Source of the DNA: Selaginella tamariscina
Lineage: Eukaryota; Streptophyta; Lycopodiopsida; Selaginellales; Selaginellaceae
DNA length: 64,000 bases
Direction of reading: 5' to 3'
Assembly (NCBI GenBank): GCA_003024785.1
Contig: PUQB01000052.1
Location: forward strand, 248,001-312,000
This document shows, one piece after another, positions 38,405-51,369 of this stretch. Made by a program: the position numbers and the translations under genes. Under the pieces are notes generated by a model. That model was not told the DNA's origin and ran no database searches. It saw only the letters and a program-made list of their open reading frames with translations. Within the stretch, counting starts at the first letter, position 1; the number at the start of each line of letters is the position of its first letter.

Positions 38405-40369
38405 CTTTAAAGGATGTATAAGGACAATACCTTGTGCCCAATATATAGGATTGTACAAAGGTACATGTATAAAGGGTTATACAAAGGGTGCCTTTTAATG
38501 CCTTTATATAAAGGGTGCCTTTATGTATATAGGTTTTGCCTTCATGTTAAATATGAGCTTGATAGTAATATTCTAATATATTTTGGCCGTTGGATTTAAT
38601 ATCAATGTCTAGATTGGGCATATATATGTATATATATAAAGGACTAATGTACCCTTTCATGGTGAGTTTATTAATAAATTAAACTCTTAAACTCAATTGT
38701 TATTTATAACTTAATAAATTTTTTTATAAACTGGATTATTATCCTTAACCCAATGAATTTATTCTTTTTAACTTGATTAATTTATTTTTAAACTAAATTA
38801 TTAACTTAGTTTTTATTTTTAACCTAATGAGTTTATCTTTAAGCCTAATTATTATATTTAACTTATTCATGTCATGCATGGTCATGATAATTCATATTTA
38901 ATTTAATGGCCCTAATAATGCGACATGGAGCTTAAGATTTAGAATGGCCATTCATGAAATGTTTATGAAACACATAAACAAACTTAATAAACTTATCTAG
39001 TATTGCATTTATTTATGCAGTGTATTTGCAAGATCTATGATGTAGATTTGAGTTTGAAATTAATTTAAATTTGAATTTATTGAATTATTTGCAACTTTTG
39101 AGATATTTATAGCCATTGATAAACCCACTCAAATAATCTTATAATTGTTATATGATACCATATAATTTGATAATAGTGTATTGTTTTAATTTTGTTTAAC
39201 AAATACAAGAAAATTTGTACTTAATTAATATATTTAGAAAAATAATACGCTTGATATAAAGTGTTATAAATCTTTAAAAACGTAAAATTATTTTTAGTAC
39301 CAATGTGTATTAAAAACTATTTATTAGATTGAAATAGAAATGTCCATAGTATATTTAACTTTTTAGAATATTTTTAGTTTATTATTTATCTCCTTTGGTG
39401 AAAAATTATATATTATTAATATATGTAAACCATACTGACTATTAAACATTCAAATGATATAATTCGAACTAAGCTTAGAGTGCAAGTTTGTGTTTTATAG
39501 AAATTGAACTTAAATAATTAAATAAATATATATATTTTTTAATGTAATGTTTATTTTAGATTTGTAAATCCACCAAATAGAGCAATTTATCATACTTAGA
39601 ATGAACCTTCATTTGAATTAAAAAAATTAATATAGTAAATGTCTTAACATGAAATTAAATTATAAATCTAACTTTTACTAGTCAATTTACTTAATACTTG
39701 GTCAACCCATAAGAGGATTATAAAAACCCTAAAAAATTATAAAGTAATATTAAAAACTTTTCAAATTCATCACTTTATCTTACATATCCAACTAATTTTT
39801 GTAATTATGTTTCTAAGTTGATGTTACTTCAATATCTAATTTCTATAGCACAAAGAAATTCATTTGTAATAGCAACCACCAATTTCTCCATGTTCTCAAA
39901 GTTCAAAATTCAAATATATTTTTTATATTAATTTGGATATTAAAGCTCTATGTACTTCAATTCCTCTCCATAACATTACTAAATTATTACCTATTAAGAA
40001 GATGAGATCCATATTTTTATCATCATTCCATTCTCTTAAGATGCATGCTTATATCTATATCAAGTTCATTCTATACACATATTATTGGGTTTATAAACTT
40101 GCTTTTAGATTGTTTAGTGAGTTTTTTTTTGCAACTTTAAGTTCTTAAGAGCAATCAATTAAAAATAATTATGTATGTTTGTTTTTTTTTGTCTCAGTAT
40201 CTTCAATATAATCAATCACAATGTATGCAAACAATAGGCAACACTTTGTAACATGTTGTGCATCGTGATTTCTTAACAAGCAAAAAGTTTTTTAAACTCA
40301 TTTTCAACGAATGTCCTCAATACAATCAGAAGGAGTAATGTATATAAATTGTTTAATGACCATCTTCAA

Positions 40370-40890
40370 CTAACTTTTATCAGTTTCCTTGCATACTATG
40401 TATGCATTTAAAAACGACTTTCATTGATATTTCATTATTAATAATAACTTTTGAGACCTTTAATATAAATCTCATAAGTACAAGCAACTCCACACAAGTA
40501 ATAATTTTTTTAACATAGTGAGTCTATATCATTTTTGATACGACTTGTTATTCATTGTAAATTGTTGTATACTTCTTAATGTTCTTTCTTTCATAAACTA
40601 ATTTATGTTATAAAAACAAGTAGGTATTGGTTTTATTATGTCTTTCAAAGCAACTATGATAGTTAAGAGTTTTCTACTCCTAGTGAAAAACCTTATAAGG
40701 TTTTCACATTTATTTACAAAAGTAATTCAATCCAACTTATCATATCCTTACATAAGAGATTTAAGATATGAAATATACATCGTTCATGAATAATATAAAG
40801 AAGTAAGTACTTTTCCATCTTTACATAATTGTTTACATTATCTATAATAACTTACACAATATTTTTTAAAATCTATTGCTAATCGCATTT
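40370..40890 (-). pseudogene. hAT transposase relic (module 2)
   Basis: This is the duplicate of 28690-29190. The minus strand near 40860 again gives the ATTATAGATAATG phrase encoding IIDN, followed by a Lys/Tyr segment and the EKL-x-KFF helix region. It is more decayed than module 1, with further frame changes. It has no coding capacity and matters mainly as a shared marker of the duplicated tract. Confidence 0.5.
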
Positions 40891-43029
40891 GTTACTTGTG
40901 TGTAAAGAGAGGCTACTCAATTTCGTGAGGGTACATTAGATTTATGTTTTAAAGAGATTATTTAACTATTCTAACATATGTTTCAAACATGAGATAACAA
41001 CCATAATTAGTCAAAGTAAATACTTTAATTAAATATTTAAATTAGTCTTAACAATTATATATATTAACATTGAAGTATAAAATTAAGAAAATGTTTTTTT
41101 GTGTTATTGGGATGTCTATTGATGTTAGAATATTTACAATTGCAATTGGTGTTATAAATTACTTCGATATTGTATGTTATATTTATGAGTGTTCACCTTA
41201 ATAATTATTTTATAATTCAAATGTGTCTTAAATTATTTCAATTTATTTTTATAAATTTTATTTTAGCACTTGCAAGCTTATTATTATAACCACAACCACT
41301 AATATAAGATCCCTTTGGAATGTATAAGCTTCCAACAAAAAAATTTTTCCTTTTACCTCATATTATTTAAAACGAAAACCTTTATTTAACATAGTCCTAA
41401 ATTAATATTTAAACATAAGATTTTGAAAAAGATTGATTTTTTTTAATTGATTTTGATTAGTACTTATTGCAATTTAAATACTAATGAAACACATCAAATT
41501 CAAAAATCGTATATTTCCATTTAAATGCATAATGATGCAAACTATGAAAAGTCACATTCACATTAAAAGAAAAAAAACACTCTCTATGTGTGTGTATATG
41601 TGTTCTGTGGTGTTTATAAAAAAATTGTGGGTATTTTTTGTATTATTGTTTTTATTGTAATTTTAATTATCATCACATGTACATTTAAGTACTAAACACA
41701 CAACCCTATTATTACTAGTAACTATAAAAATTTGCATATGTAATTATCATAAACAACAATTGCTATGCAACATATTCTCCAAAAGTGTGTGTGTTTGTGT
41801 GTGTGAGGTGCATAATAAGCTAGAATTATGTGTATGTGTGTATACGTGGATGTGCATGCATGTGTTTGCATATATATATATATATATATATTATAAATTA
41901 TTATTTACTTTTGATATACAAAAATATGATTAATATAGTATATATACAAATATTTATGTATACATTATACTTAGATAACACAATCGTACACAAATATTTA
42001 ATTTATATATATGCATATAAATATATACATGCATTTCTATTGATATTTCATTTGACTATAATCGTATATAAGTTTAATCTTAATTAACTTTATTATTAAT
42101 AAATATAATAAACATATTCTAGTATATACATAATATTTTAAATAACTTTTATATATAAAAAACTTTGTAAAATTAAATAAAGAATTATGTTTCACACATG
42201 CCTCATAGTTGTCTTAGATTAAATATTATTCTTATTTTTATTTAGGATAATTATATGCAACTCATACACATTAATGATGCTAATAATTTTCTTTTTTCTC
42301 ATATTTATATTATTTAATTAAGTTAATGCATGTGTTATATATTTGATACATGTGTAATTTATTCTTATTAATTAAAAAATAAAGTTTTAAATTTAAATCC
42401 TAAATTAATCATAATGTGAATGTATTGTTCTTAAAAATATTAACATTGAAATATTAGAGAAGTTTATAAATCTTAATTTAAATATAAACTTTACATCAAC
42501 ACATTCTTATTTATAAATATTAATTTTAATATAAATTTTTAAATAAAACAAAAGATACTTTTACAAATACCACCAATTCCATGTGGATATTATAATATTT
42601 GTTATTGGAATTAATAGTTCTTGGTGTTGAAAACATGTAATAATATGAAAAATACCATTGTATAATGGTAAATAAACAAGCTAAATTTTATAAAAGTTTT
42701 TAAAATTATAAATGAAGACATAATTATTATAGTTAATTAAATAGAAAATTCTTTTTACAAAGGTAAATATTTGTCTTAACACCGAAGATAATTATAAAAT
42801 CTTTATAAGTATTCATCATTGTAAACGATTATTTTTAATATTAAAGAAGTACGTAAAAATTCCATGTTCTATACTATGTAAGTAAAACAATTAATTTATA
42901 TAAAATGTTCATATATTAATCTTTAAATAAAACCTATAAAGTATATGCTTAATATAATGAACACTTTAATAAGTAATAATTATAATAGATTAGAATTTGA
43001 TCAAATTAAAGTAATTCCCCAATATTTTA

Positions 43030-43520
43030 TAGGAAAATTTACATTTATACCTCTAAAATTATATATATATATATACACCTTTAGAAGTTTTATATTTACA
43101 TATATACCCTTCTAAAAGTTATAAATTTACATATATATACACTTGAAAAACTTCAATTATAATATTTTGACTTTTAAAATAATAATATTAATTAAAATTA
43201 TATTTTAATTCATAATATATTAAAATTATTGAAGTTTATTAAGTGTGAAATGTCAAAAAATTATCATAGTACAAAATGACATACTTTTTAAAATAATATA
43301 TTATATTGTGATATATATGTTTCATAAGTTATATTTTGGACCTAAATATAATAAATATAAATTAATTAATTATTTTTATTTTTTTTAAAAATGTTTTTTT
43401 ATTTTTAATTTTTAAAATTTAAGAAATTTAATTGAAGTTTTAAAGGTATATATATAAATATAAATTTCTATGAGTATATATATAAATATGATAAATTTCA
43501 GAAATATAAATATAATTTTT
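43030..43520. repeat. possible small inverted-repeat element private to module 2
   Basis: The segment interrupts the alignment with module 1 at about 31190, where CAATAATTTATATTTG is continuous. Its ends read GGAAAATTTACATTTATACCTCTAA at the left and, on the right, a near-complementary AGAAATATAAATATAATTTTTCC. The layout suggests a MITE-like insertion with imperfect ends of roughly 20-25 bases. The target duplication is unclear. Confidence 0.45.
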
Positions 43521-44188
43521 CCTAAATTATATTTGTTTGAACCCATATCAATATATAAGAAATTAAAAGGAATAAAATAGATTTTTATTTACTTGAATGT
43601 CCCACCCATCACATACTAGGCACAAAAAAGAATGTATAAAACGTGTTAACATTGAAATATTTATAAATAATATTTAATATTTTAATATAACAACAATATA
43701 AAAAAATATTTAAACTTATATTATTTGAATTAGCTCTTTTTTTAGTAAAGCATTTATTAACTCTAAAGTTAATTAATTAAAATTTTAAATAAATTTATCT
43801 ATTAAGAAGAAGATTTTTCACCTTAGTATAAATTATTAAATATCCAAAGCTATAAACATAAAACAAACTTGATATTTGATGAATTGAAAATAATTAAATT
43901 AAGAAATTGATAATTGAAATTGTTTAATCTATTTTTAAACAAAAACAATAATGATTATAGTTTTGAACATATGCATACGTAAATAAGCTTCTACATATCA
44001 ATAATTTTATTAATTAGATATATATGTGTTATTTAACATGTATATTCTTTACAATTACATATTGACTATTATATTTACTTGTTATATAATATTAATATAT
44101 ATATATTTTTATTAACAAAACATCTTATTGACTATCACATTTTGATTGTTAATCTAATATATATGTTGTTTTTCATTTATATCTCGTG

Positions 44189-44219
<31 letters not shown>

Positions 44220-47089
44220 AACACATGTGTATGTCTATTTTATGTTTATATCATTTTTTTTAAAAAGAATAACACTATAATAATATTACAACATAATTAT
44301 TGTACAAATTACACTATAAGAACATTATAATTATTGTATATATTAAAACAAGTCTGTGCATATATATATATACACGTTATGTGTATATACATAACTAATA
44401 TGTAATAAATAATAACATTGCAATATGCAATACAAATAACAAAATTATTTATAATTACATACAAGAGCATTATAATTACCATAATAATTAATATATTATA
44501 TAAACATAAAAACAATATAATATATATATATGTGTTACATATAAGCATACACAAGGAGAGAGCAACTAGAAAAACAACATATATATGTAAAACTAACTAT
44601 AAATTATATAATCAATAAATTCTTTATTAATAAGTAAAATAATATTTATTTAACAACCAAATGTTAGTAAATATATATGTGCATATTAAGTAACTTATTT
44701 AATTAATAAATCCACTAATATGTAATTAAAGGAAACACACATGCATGCATTCAAAATATATATTAATAAGAAAACCTATTTAATATCATTTGTGATTAAA
44801 AAATAAATTGAACAATTTTAATAAACATTTAATTCGAGAATAGTTATGTTTATGTTATATAATAGAACTTGTTTAAATTTAACTATTGAGACCAAAGAAT
44901 TATATTATTTATACATGCTATTGATTTAGACATATTAATTAAGTAAAAAAATTAAAGTTGAGACTAAAAAATTATATTAATTTAGACATGTTTATTTTAT
45001 TTGATTACCTTAAATAACGTGAATAATAATTGCATTATGAATATAAATTTTATACTACATATTCATATTAAAACTTCATATATATAATATATATATATGC
45101 ATATGTATATGTATTCTCTCAAACATAAATTATATAAATGATATGTTATTATATAATAAAAACTTATGATTCAATTATCCTCGTTCACTTATAAATTGAA
45201 AATGAATTTATATATTTATAAATATATGCCTTAAATGTAAATAAATATTATATAAACACATTTTTTACAAGTTCTCTCTTCAAAGTTAAAAAATTATCAA
45301 AACACCATTTATAATACCTGATGGTTCTTGAATATTTATTAAAAATCGTGAATAAATTCTACTACTTTGAATCCAAAACAATAACTTATTCATATTTATT
45401 TTATATAATAAATAAATATTGTAAGTACTTTTTAATTTAATTTTTCAAAATGATACTTATGTCTCAAGTTGCACTTTAAATTATTTATTATTTTCTTATA
45501 GTTTTTAAATCTAAAACCTTAATAACTCTCAACATGACTTTAACATTATGTTATCCTTATAGTTAGTATTAATCAAACTCCTTTTAATACTTAAATTAAA
45601 TTTGAGTATAAATTAATTTTAAACTCTCATCTACACACTTCTAATTTAAATGCTGCATCTAAACTTTTTATATTTATGTGTAATTGTAGAAAATTGTGTT
45701 ATATATATATGTCCAAGTCCTTGAGTATTTAAGGACATGAGAAGTATTAACTTGAAATTTATAACACTTCTGAATTTTTAATAAAATACGAAGATTCTTA
45801 ATATTAATTAAGTCAAATTTAAATTTATTAATACAAAAATCATTTAAAAAGATACAACTTTCGTTTTAAACTTTAACTTAAAGAAGGGACATAAATTAAG
45901 TTTAAATTTTATAAATGTTAAATATAATGGTATCGAGAGGTTGCAAATTTGAAAAAAATTCAAAACTTAAAAAAGAATAAATATATAATATTATTAAACA
46001 ATTTTGAGTTACACAAGGAGTGATGTTTTAGGTTTCAAAAATATTTTTAATAAGCAATTGAAAGTGTAATTCATATTAAAATATTCTACGATCTTTATTA
46101 ATGAAGTATATTTAAGAAATTAAGGCAATTATGTTCAAAATAAAATGCTTTAATATTAATTTTATTTTAAGTAATAATACTCTTTTCTTCTAGAAATTAT
46201 TTAAAACTAATTAATATCTTAGATATATAATATTTTTAATTTTGTAAACAAAGAGTTAATAAGGATTGCATAACAAATTATTAAGTTTGAAGAAGGTTTA
46301 TGTAATAATTGTTTACAATCTGATTTCACACAAATACATAAATTCATTTTTAACTTAAGGGTGGACTAAGTTGTATAATATAATAAATATATAGCAACAT
46401 TTAAGAAAATACATATTAATATTAAAGTTTTATTGTTTTCTATAAAAACAATAATAAATAGGCAAATACTACTGTATGTTTTGAACATTATTGAATTACA
46501 TATCAACGAGTTTATTAATTAAATATATATGTTATTTAACATTAATGCTCCTTACAAATTACATATATACTCTCATATTTTAATTCTTAAATAGATACAT
46601 AATGTTATTTATTAATAATACATCTTATTGGCTATCACATTTTAATTATTAATCAAATTTTATCTCATTACACACACACACGCACATGTTTATAACACAT
46701 CTGTACGTTTGTTTCTGCGTTGATATAACTTCTTATGATAATTATAGTGTAGTGTCATTATAAGATTATTTTTTTTCACAAGTTCATACATCTACATATG
46801 TAATAAATAACATTGCAATTAATTATCTGCAATTCAAATACAACATAATTATTTCTAATATATTACAAGAGCATTATAATTACATTATTCAAAAGAAAAT
46901 TATATAACACAAAAGCATTATATAACACAAGTTACATATAATATAGAAAAAGAGAAGAACAACGTATATATTCGATTAAGAACTAATAATTGATAAAATA
47001 CTTTAATAAGTAATATATATATTTATTTAATAAACAAAATAAAAGCTAATATATAATTTGTAAGTGTGCATGCTAAATAACAATATAAA

Positions 47090-47480
47090 TTCATGCAAGA
47101 GTGTACTTGGTACATAAAACGTACACATAACCATATACATACATGTGTGTAGGTTTGCTTCTTAAACTGATTATAGAAGCATTTTAGCTATAGCATAAAT
47201 TCATACAAATATGCAAATAAGAAATCGAGCTCTAGTATAAAACACACACACACATGCACAACTCTCTCCCTCTCTCTCTCTCTCTCTCCCTCTCCCTCCC
47301 CCTCTCTCTCTCTAGAAAAATTTAAAAAAAATAAAAATTATATATATATATATATATATATAGGCAATTGGACAGGGGAAGCAAACTTCGCGTTTAATAG
47401 GACCAGGTCACACTCATGATCATGAACGCCAGGACGGGGCCTCAAAGAAGCCAGGTATAACACGCGCGCGCGCACACACA
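47090..47480 (+). pseudogene. ABM-like gene remnant, exon 3 end to exon 4 (module 3, 5' part)
   Basis: From GCAAGAGTGT at about 47096 the sequence follows the exon 3 end and the following intron of the gene at 24100-24275 in direct orientation. A CT-rich microsatellite (47268-47314) and a TA run come next. An exon 4 copy lies at about 47364-47455 (GQGKQTSRLIGP), with its first 25 or so bases replaced and a loss of about 12 bases near the end. The final exon lies beyond the LINE-like insertion at 49680-49890. Confidence 0.72.
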
Positions 47481-47804
47481 CTCGCGCGCACTGTAGTGGT
47501 TTTCCCGTTGGATTACAGTCCTGACAAATTCACCGCTCTAAACGATACCTGCATCTCATTGCTTGATATACAGTAGTACACAAACACACACCCATAGATG
47601 GACATATATTACATACGTATATGACGTATATATGTCACAAAGCATGTGCATACACACATTCTAAAGTTTGCAGTGCATGTATGTGTTGATTTGTGTATTA
47701 TACACACACACACACACACAACACATATAGATAGATAGAGAGAGAGAGAGCACATTCATGATTGACACACTATACAGTCATATGCATACGAACATGTATA
47801 TGTA
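47481..47804 (+). other. intron 4 remnant of the ABM-like copy, microsatellite-rich
   Basis: This matches the module 1 and 2 introns (GACATATATTACATACGTATATGACG near 47600), with expanded CG/CA and GA runs. It ends with the left copy of the 11-base target duplication at 47794-47804. Confidence 0.65.
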
Positions 47805-49609
47805 GGAAGATTATTTGGTTATTCAAGGTGCATTTACAAAAAAAATATTTTTCTTCCTGGTTTTCTTTGCTCCGTCTACCTACTTGCCTCTAAGTCTGTT
47901 ACAAAATTCTGTACATCTGCCATGTCATCTCTCCACTTACTCCTCCCGCAAGCAACCACTTAAACCCTTGGTCTGCTGCAGAAACTGTGCACCATCCATG
48001 TCAACTCGCCACGTTCTCCTCCCCGCAACAGTCTCTTCTTCCCTTAGTCTGCTGCAAAATCTATGCATCGGCCACGTCATCACGCCTCTTACTCACCCTC
48101 ATCCTAGTCATCACGTATACGTCAGCCGCCATGTCAACCGCTTCAGCGTTAGCTCTCTCGTCCCTTCAAAGCAGTATTCACACGGTATTCGTAAATGTCC
48201 GCCTTGCTAACCAAGGTACCACGTAACTAAGCCATCATTAAGGAAGCCCCAAGACTCTGCCGTACAGCCCTTAATAGAAGGAAGAGAAACTATTTCGTAT
48301 TCTGGAAGGGTCCTGAGCAGGCTAAACTTTCTCCCTGATGCTCCATGGGGAGCAGGAAAGCATGAAAGGGAGCGTAGCTTCCCCGCCTGAAGGATCACTT
48401 CAGTATGCACAAGGATACGGGAGATTCTCAGTAAGCCAAACTTCTCTCCTTTGTGGTTCCCCTGGGGAGCCAGAGAGCATGAAAGGGAAAAATTCCCCGC
48501 CTACAGGAACCATCCGTCACTCATCTACAAGACCAGGTCGCAAAGGGCACTCTCTCTAGGCTCTAAATCACTGACTCAATGCTCAGCGTCAGACAACCTC
48601 ACGGTAATCCTGTCTACTAACCTTGCCGTACTCCTTGTCATGACACCAGCAGCCATCTAGGCGGGCTCCACCTCCACCTGACTTGGTTCTGCCGTTTAGT
48701 CCCCAAGCATGGTATCCACAGCCGCTCCATCAAATCGTGTTCGTTTAAGTCCCCCCTTTCACGAGCTATCTCATGATGCGATGAGACGGACGAAACTAGC
48801 GTTGTCCAGAAAAACGTTACTGCTCGCTGAGTCGACCACCTTCGTCCTTTGAATACGCCTGCATTCCGCGAACGCCAGATGTCCACAGTGCACAACCTCT
48901 CACAAAGTACCAGTGTATGAAGAAATACCTGGCGGTTCCTCCACTGTGTCCATGGTTAAGCCGGGATTAAACAGGGACACTCCACACCAGCAGCTCTTAC
49001 AATCCACACTCGACAGACTTGGCTAAGGGATGCATGCTCCCCAGACACGCAACTTCCCAGCTTATCAAAGCGTCCTCTCGACTCAGATGTTGTACCAACC
49101 TTAGAACATGTGCCCATACCTCTCGTGCGCATATACATTCCCAAAAGCAATGCGTTCTGTTTCCAGTGTACCGCAAGCTTCACAGCCCTGATACGGCAGT
49201 CCCTTCACATTACCCCGAACTGCTAAACTGTCCTGTAACATTAGCCACATCATGGTTTTGATACTTGACGGCCATGCGCCTGCCCACAGCTCCCTTCCGA
49301 AATCTTTGCTAAGCCCGCGTGGTAATCCTGCAGCGTGTAGCTGATCTGCTATTTCGATACTGGTCTTCTTCCCAGAAACAGCCTCCTGCCCATGCGCGGC
49401 TCATAGCTGAAGAAGTCCCCCCCTGCTCGCTCGAATTCCAGCTCCATGCCTTTGGATCAAATGTAAGCTCCTCTACTGCCTGCTTGCGAAACAATACAAT
49501 ATCCTCCACTCGCCGTGCCTAACCCTCGGATCCACAGTTAAACGTTTCCGTTCCATGTCCACCACTCGCACAAGCTTGGCATGTGCTAAATCTGGCAATG
49601 GCGGTGGGG
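47805..49609 (-). mobile_element. 5'-truncated LINE-like insertion, 1805 bp, with 11-bp target duplication
   Basis: The GC-richer insert is flanked by ATGTATATGTA at 47794-47804 and 49610-49620. Modules 1 and 2 show the uninterrupted site. On the minus strand the high-coordinate part gives a zf-RVT-like segment (SSIKTMMWLMLQDSLAVRG, then YQGCEACGTLETE), and near 48850-48890 IWRSRNAGVFKGRRW. Both are typical of the C-terminal region of plant LINE ORF2. The coding part is frame-broken. Toward the presumed 3' end are two tandem arrays: a period of about 116 bases at 48310-48500 and about 76 bases at 47890-48090. No poly(A) is visible at the 3' end, and no terminal inverted repeats. A MULE-type element also gives 9-11 base duplications, so it is the alternative. 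Confidence 0.65.
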
Positions 49610-49679
49610 ATGTATATGTATGTGTGTATCGTGTATGTATGTAGTATATAGCTAGATATGCGTCACATAGGGGGTGTGT

Positions 49680-49890
49680 GTGTCTGTAAGGAGGCTATGG
49701 AGAAGCAAAAGCAGGCATTCCTAGAACAGCAATGGCATTTCCGCGGAACAGGCGCAGAGAGAGAGGAAGGCACTCGGCATATCTCAAGCCCAAAAAGACA
49801 TTTCTTCACTAGAGCAGGAAAAGAAGCCTTCTGGCTGGAGCAACAATCTAAACACCACGCTGGGTTTCAAACACTTCCCATGGTATTTAT
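49680..49890 (+). pseudogene. ABM-like gene, last exon copy (module 3)
   Basis: This is the most diverged copy of the exon at 24745-24960. Phrases equivalent to AERERKAL, ISQAQKD and EQEKEPSDW are readable with indels. Novel bases precede it (about 49665-49700). It has no coding value on its own and ends about 130 bases before the convergent GDSL stop. Confidence 0.65.
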
Positions 49891-50016
49891 ATGTGTACAT
49901 TATACGGTATGTGTGCTTATTTGTGTTGTCTTTGTTATGCATATCTTACGATATGTATTGTATATTAGCAGGAGTTAATGAAACAAACAATATTTATTGG
50001 AAAATAAACATACTGA

Positions 50017-51254
50017 TTACACCGTAAGTACACCAAGTATACCTATCAAAGCAAGGATAATGGATGGTTGTGTGTAGTCCCCCCACTCTTCTTTGGTACA
50101 TCTGCATTATTAATACCATTGTTATTTGCATTATTAATACCATTGTTATTTGCACTATTGGTACCATTGTTATTTGTACTATTGGTACCATTGTTACTCG
50201 TACTATTGGTACCATTGTTACTTGTAACAGGGGCATTAATCAATTCCATAATGTTGTACGGACGTACATAGGTCTTGTTTCCCGTTAAGAATATATCACT
50301 TACGATCTTGTATGCATGTTGTGTGCCATGTACCATATCCCAAAACAAGTGCTTAGATGGGTCTGTACAAAGTCCCTTTTTGTTCACGAGGGAACAGGTA
50401 AACCGATGCAGTGAGGGCAACACGGTTGAGTGACATCCTCAATACCATACTCTTGAGGATTATTCATATATATCGTATGAGTTTGCATTATCGTCCCCAA
50501 ATGACATCATGAAACCTGGTAACATTGTTCTTGCATCCTCCATGAACCTCTCGACCCGCTTGTTAAACTCCTTGCGTATCACTCTGTGTAATGGAGAGCA
50601 CTCCCCATCGAAAGTTAACTTCTTTACAAGTGGTGTACACTCAACCACACCCACACCAGAGTAAAACACCTTTCGATACCCCATATCATATATGTCCTTC
50701 ATCGCTTGCTCAAACGCACCTTGCATCCGGTCCAATCTTCCATTACTATCAAAGAAGTTTATTGTTGTAATTAAGTCATTTCCTCCGGAAGATATGAATA
50801 TCACCCAGTCCTGAAGTTCTTCCTTAGGTATCTTTGTACTGATCTCTTTCAATATATTTACTTGTCTTAGAAAAGGTACAACACCAAATATAGTATTGGT
50901 GCTATTGAGAAGTCCACTCCCTACTGAAGCAATATTTATACTTTTTGTAATGAAGTATCATCCATCCACTTGAGTTTAAGGTATGGTACCGACAAAGGAA
51001 GGTTAAGCTTTGAGTAATGAAATCAGGGATGAGGTACCCATCACTACAACGACCGAGTTCGAGTGACTCCTCAAGAGACATCCCATATGGTACATAGTCA
51101 CATCTAGCCATTGAACCAAAAGGGAGAGCTGGTGCATGAATGTATCTGTTATTGCCCACATCAAAAATCGAATCTCCTGAGAAAATAACTCCTTTTAATG
51201 TTGCTTTAGTAGTTGCTATACTACATATGATAAGCAAGAGTATAGTAACTTCAT
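50017..51254 (-). CDS. GPI-anchored GDSL esterase/lipase (minus subfamily, module 3, diverged)
   Basis: This is the most divergent member of the minus subfamily. It reads GDSIFDVGNN, PYGMSLEESLELGRCSDGYL, ISTKIPKEELQDWVIFISSGG with NDL, RKVFYSGVGVVECTP, MRKEF-like helices and block V FWDMVHGTQHAYK, so the SGNH residues are kept. The stalk differs from modules 1 and 2. It uses an 8-residue repeat (NNGTNSAN type), which creates several N-x-T glycosylation sequons, and then PKKSGG and the hydrophobic tail. The ATG at 51254 gives MKLL, but two bases are missing straight after, so the signal peptide falls out of frame. Further breaks lie near 50955 and 50460. It may be a pseudogene or carry assembly indels. 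Confidence 0.8.
50095..50232. repeat. 24-bp coding minisatellite in the module 3 GDSL stalk
   Basis: About five units of ACCATTGTTATTTGCACTATTGGT and close variants occur in a row. On the minus strand they encode repeats of TNSANNNG. The unit length is a multiple of three. Modules 1 and 2 have only one or two such units at the same place and instead amplified the neighbouring 30-base unit. Confidence 0.88.
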
Positions 51255-51369
51255 CCTTAAGGGATGGACAAGGACAATACCTTGTCCCAATATATAGGAT
51301 TGTACAAAGGTACATGCATAAAGGTTTATACAAAAGGTGCCTTTATGTATATAGGTTTCTACAAAGGGT

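Larger units (their letters stand above)
38530..47080. repeat. long AT-rich tract of module 2
   Basis: This is the counterpart of 26911-34500 with insertions. The segment at about 43030-43520 has no partner in module 1 and consists of repeated phrases such as TTACATATATACC, with an imperfect inverted arrangement (GGAAAATTTACATTTATACC at about 43032 and its near-complement around 43500). That could be a small non-autonomous element. Otherwise the tract carries only microsatellites and the hAT relic. No gene is seen. Confidence 0.7.

Noticed and set aside
47460-47495. Alternating CG/CA run that could form Z-DNA
   Set aside because: It lies in the intron of a dead gene copy and is well explained as one more compound microsatellite.
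47815-48210. Plus-strand frame of 131 residues at the left of the LINE-like insert
   Set aside because: It spans tandem repeats of about 76 bases and has no motif. The coding signal of the insert is on the minus strand.
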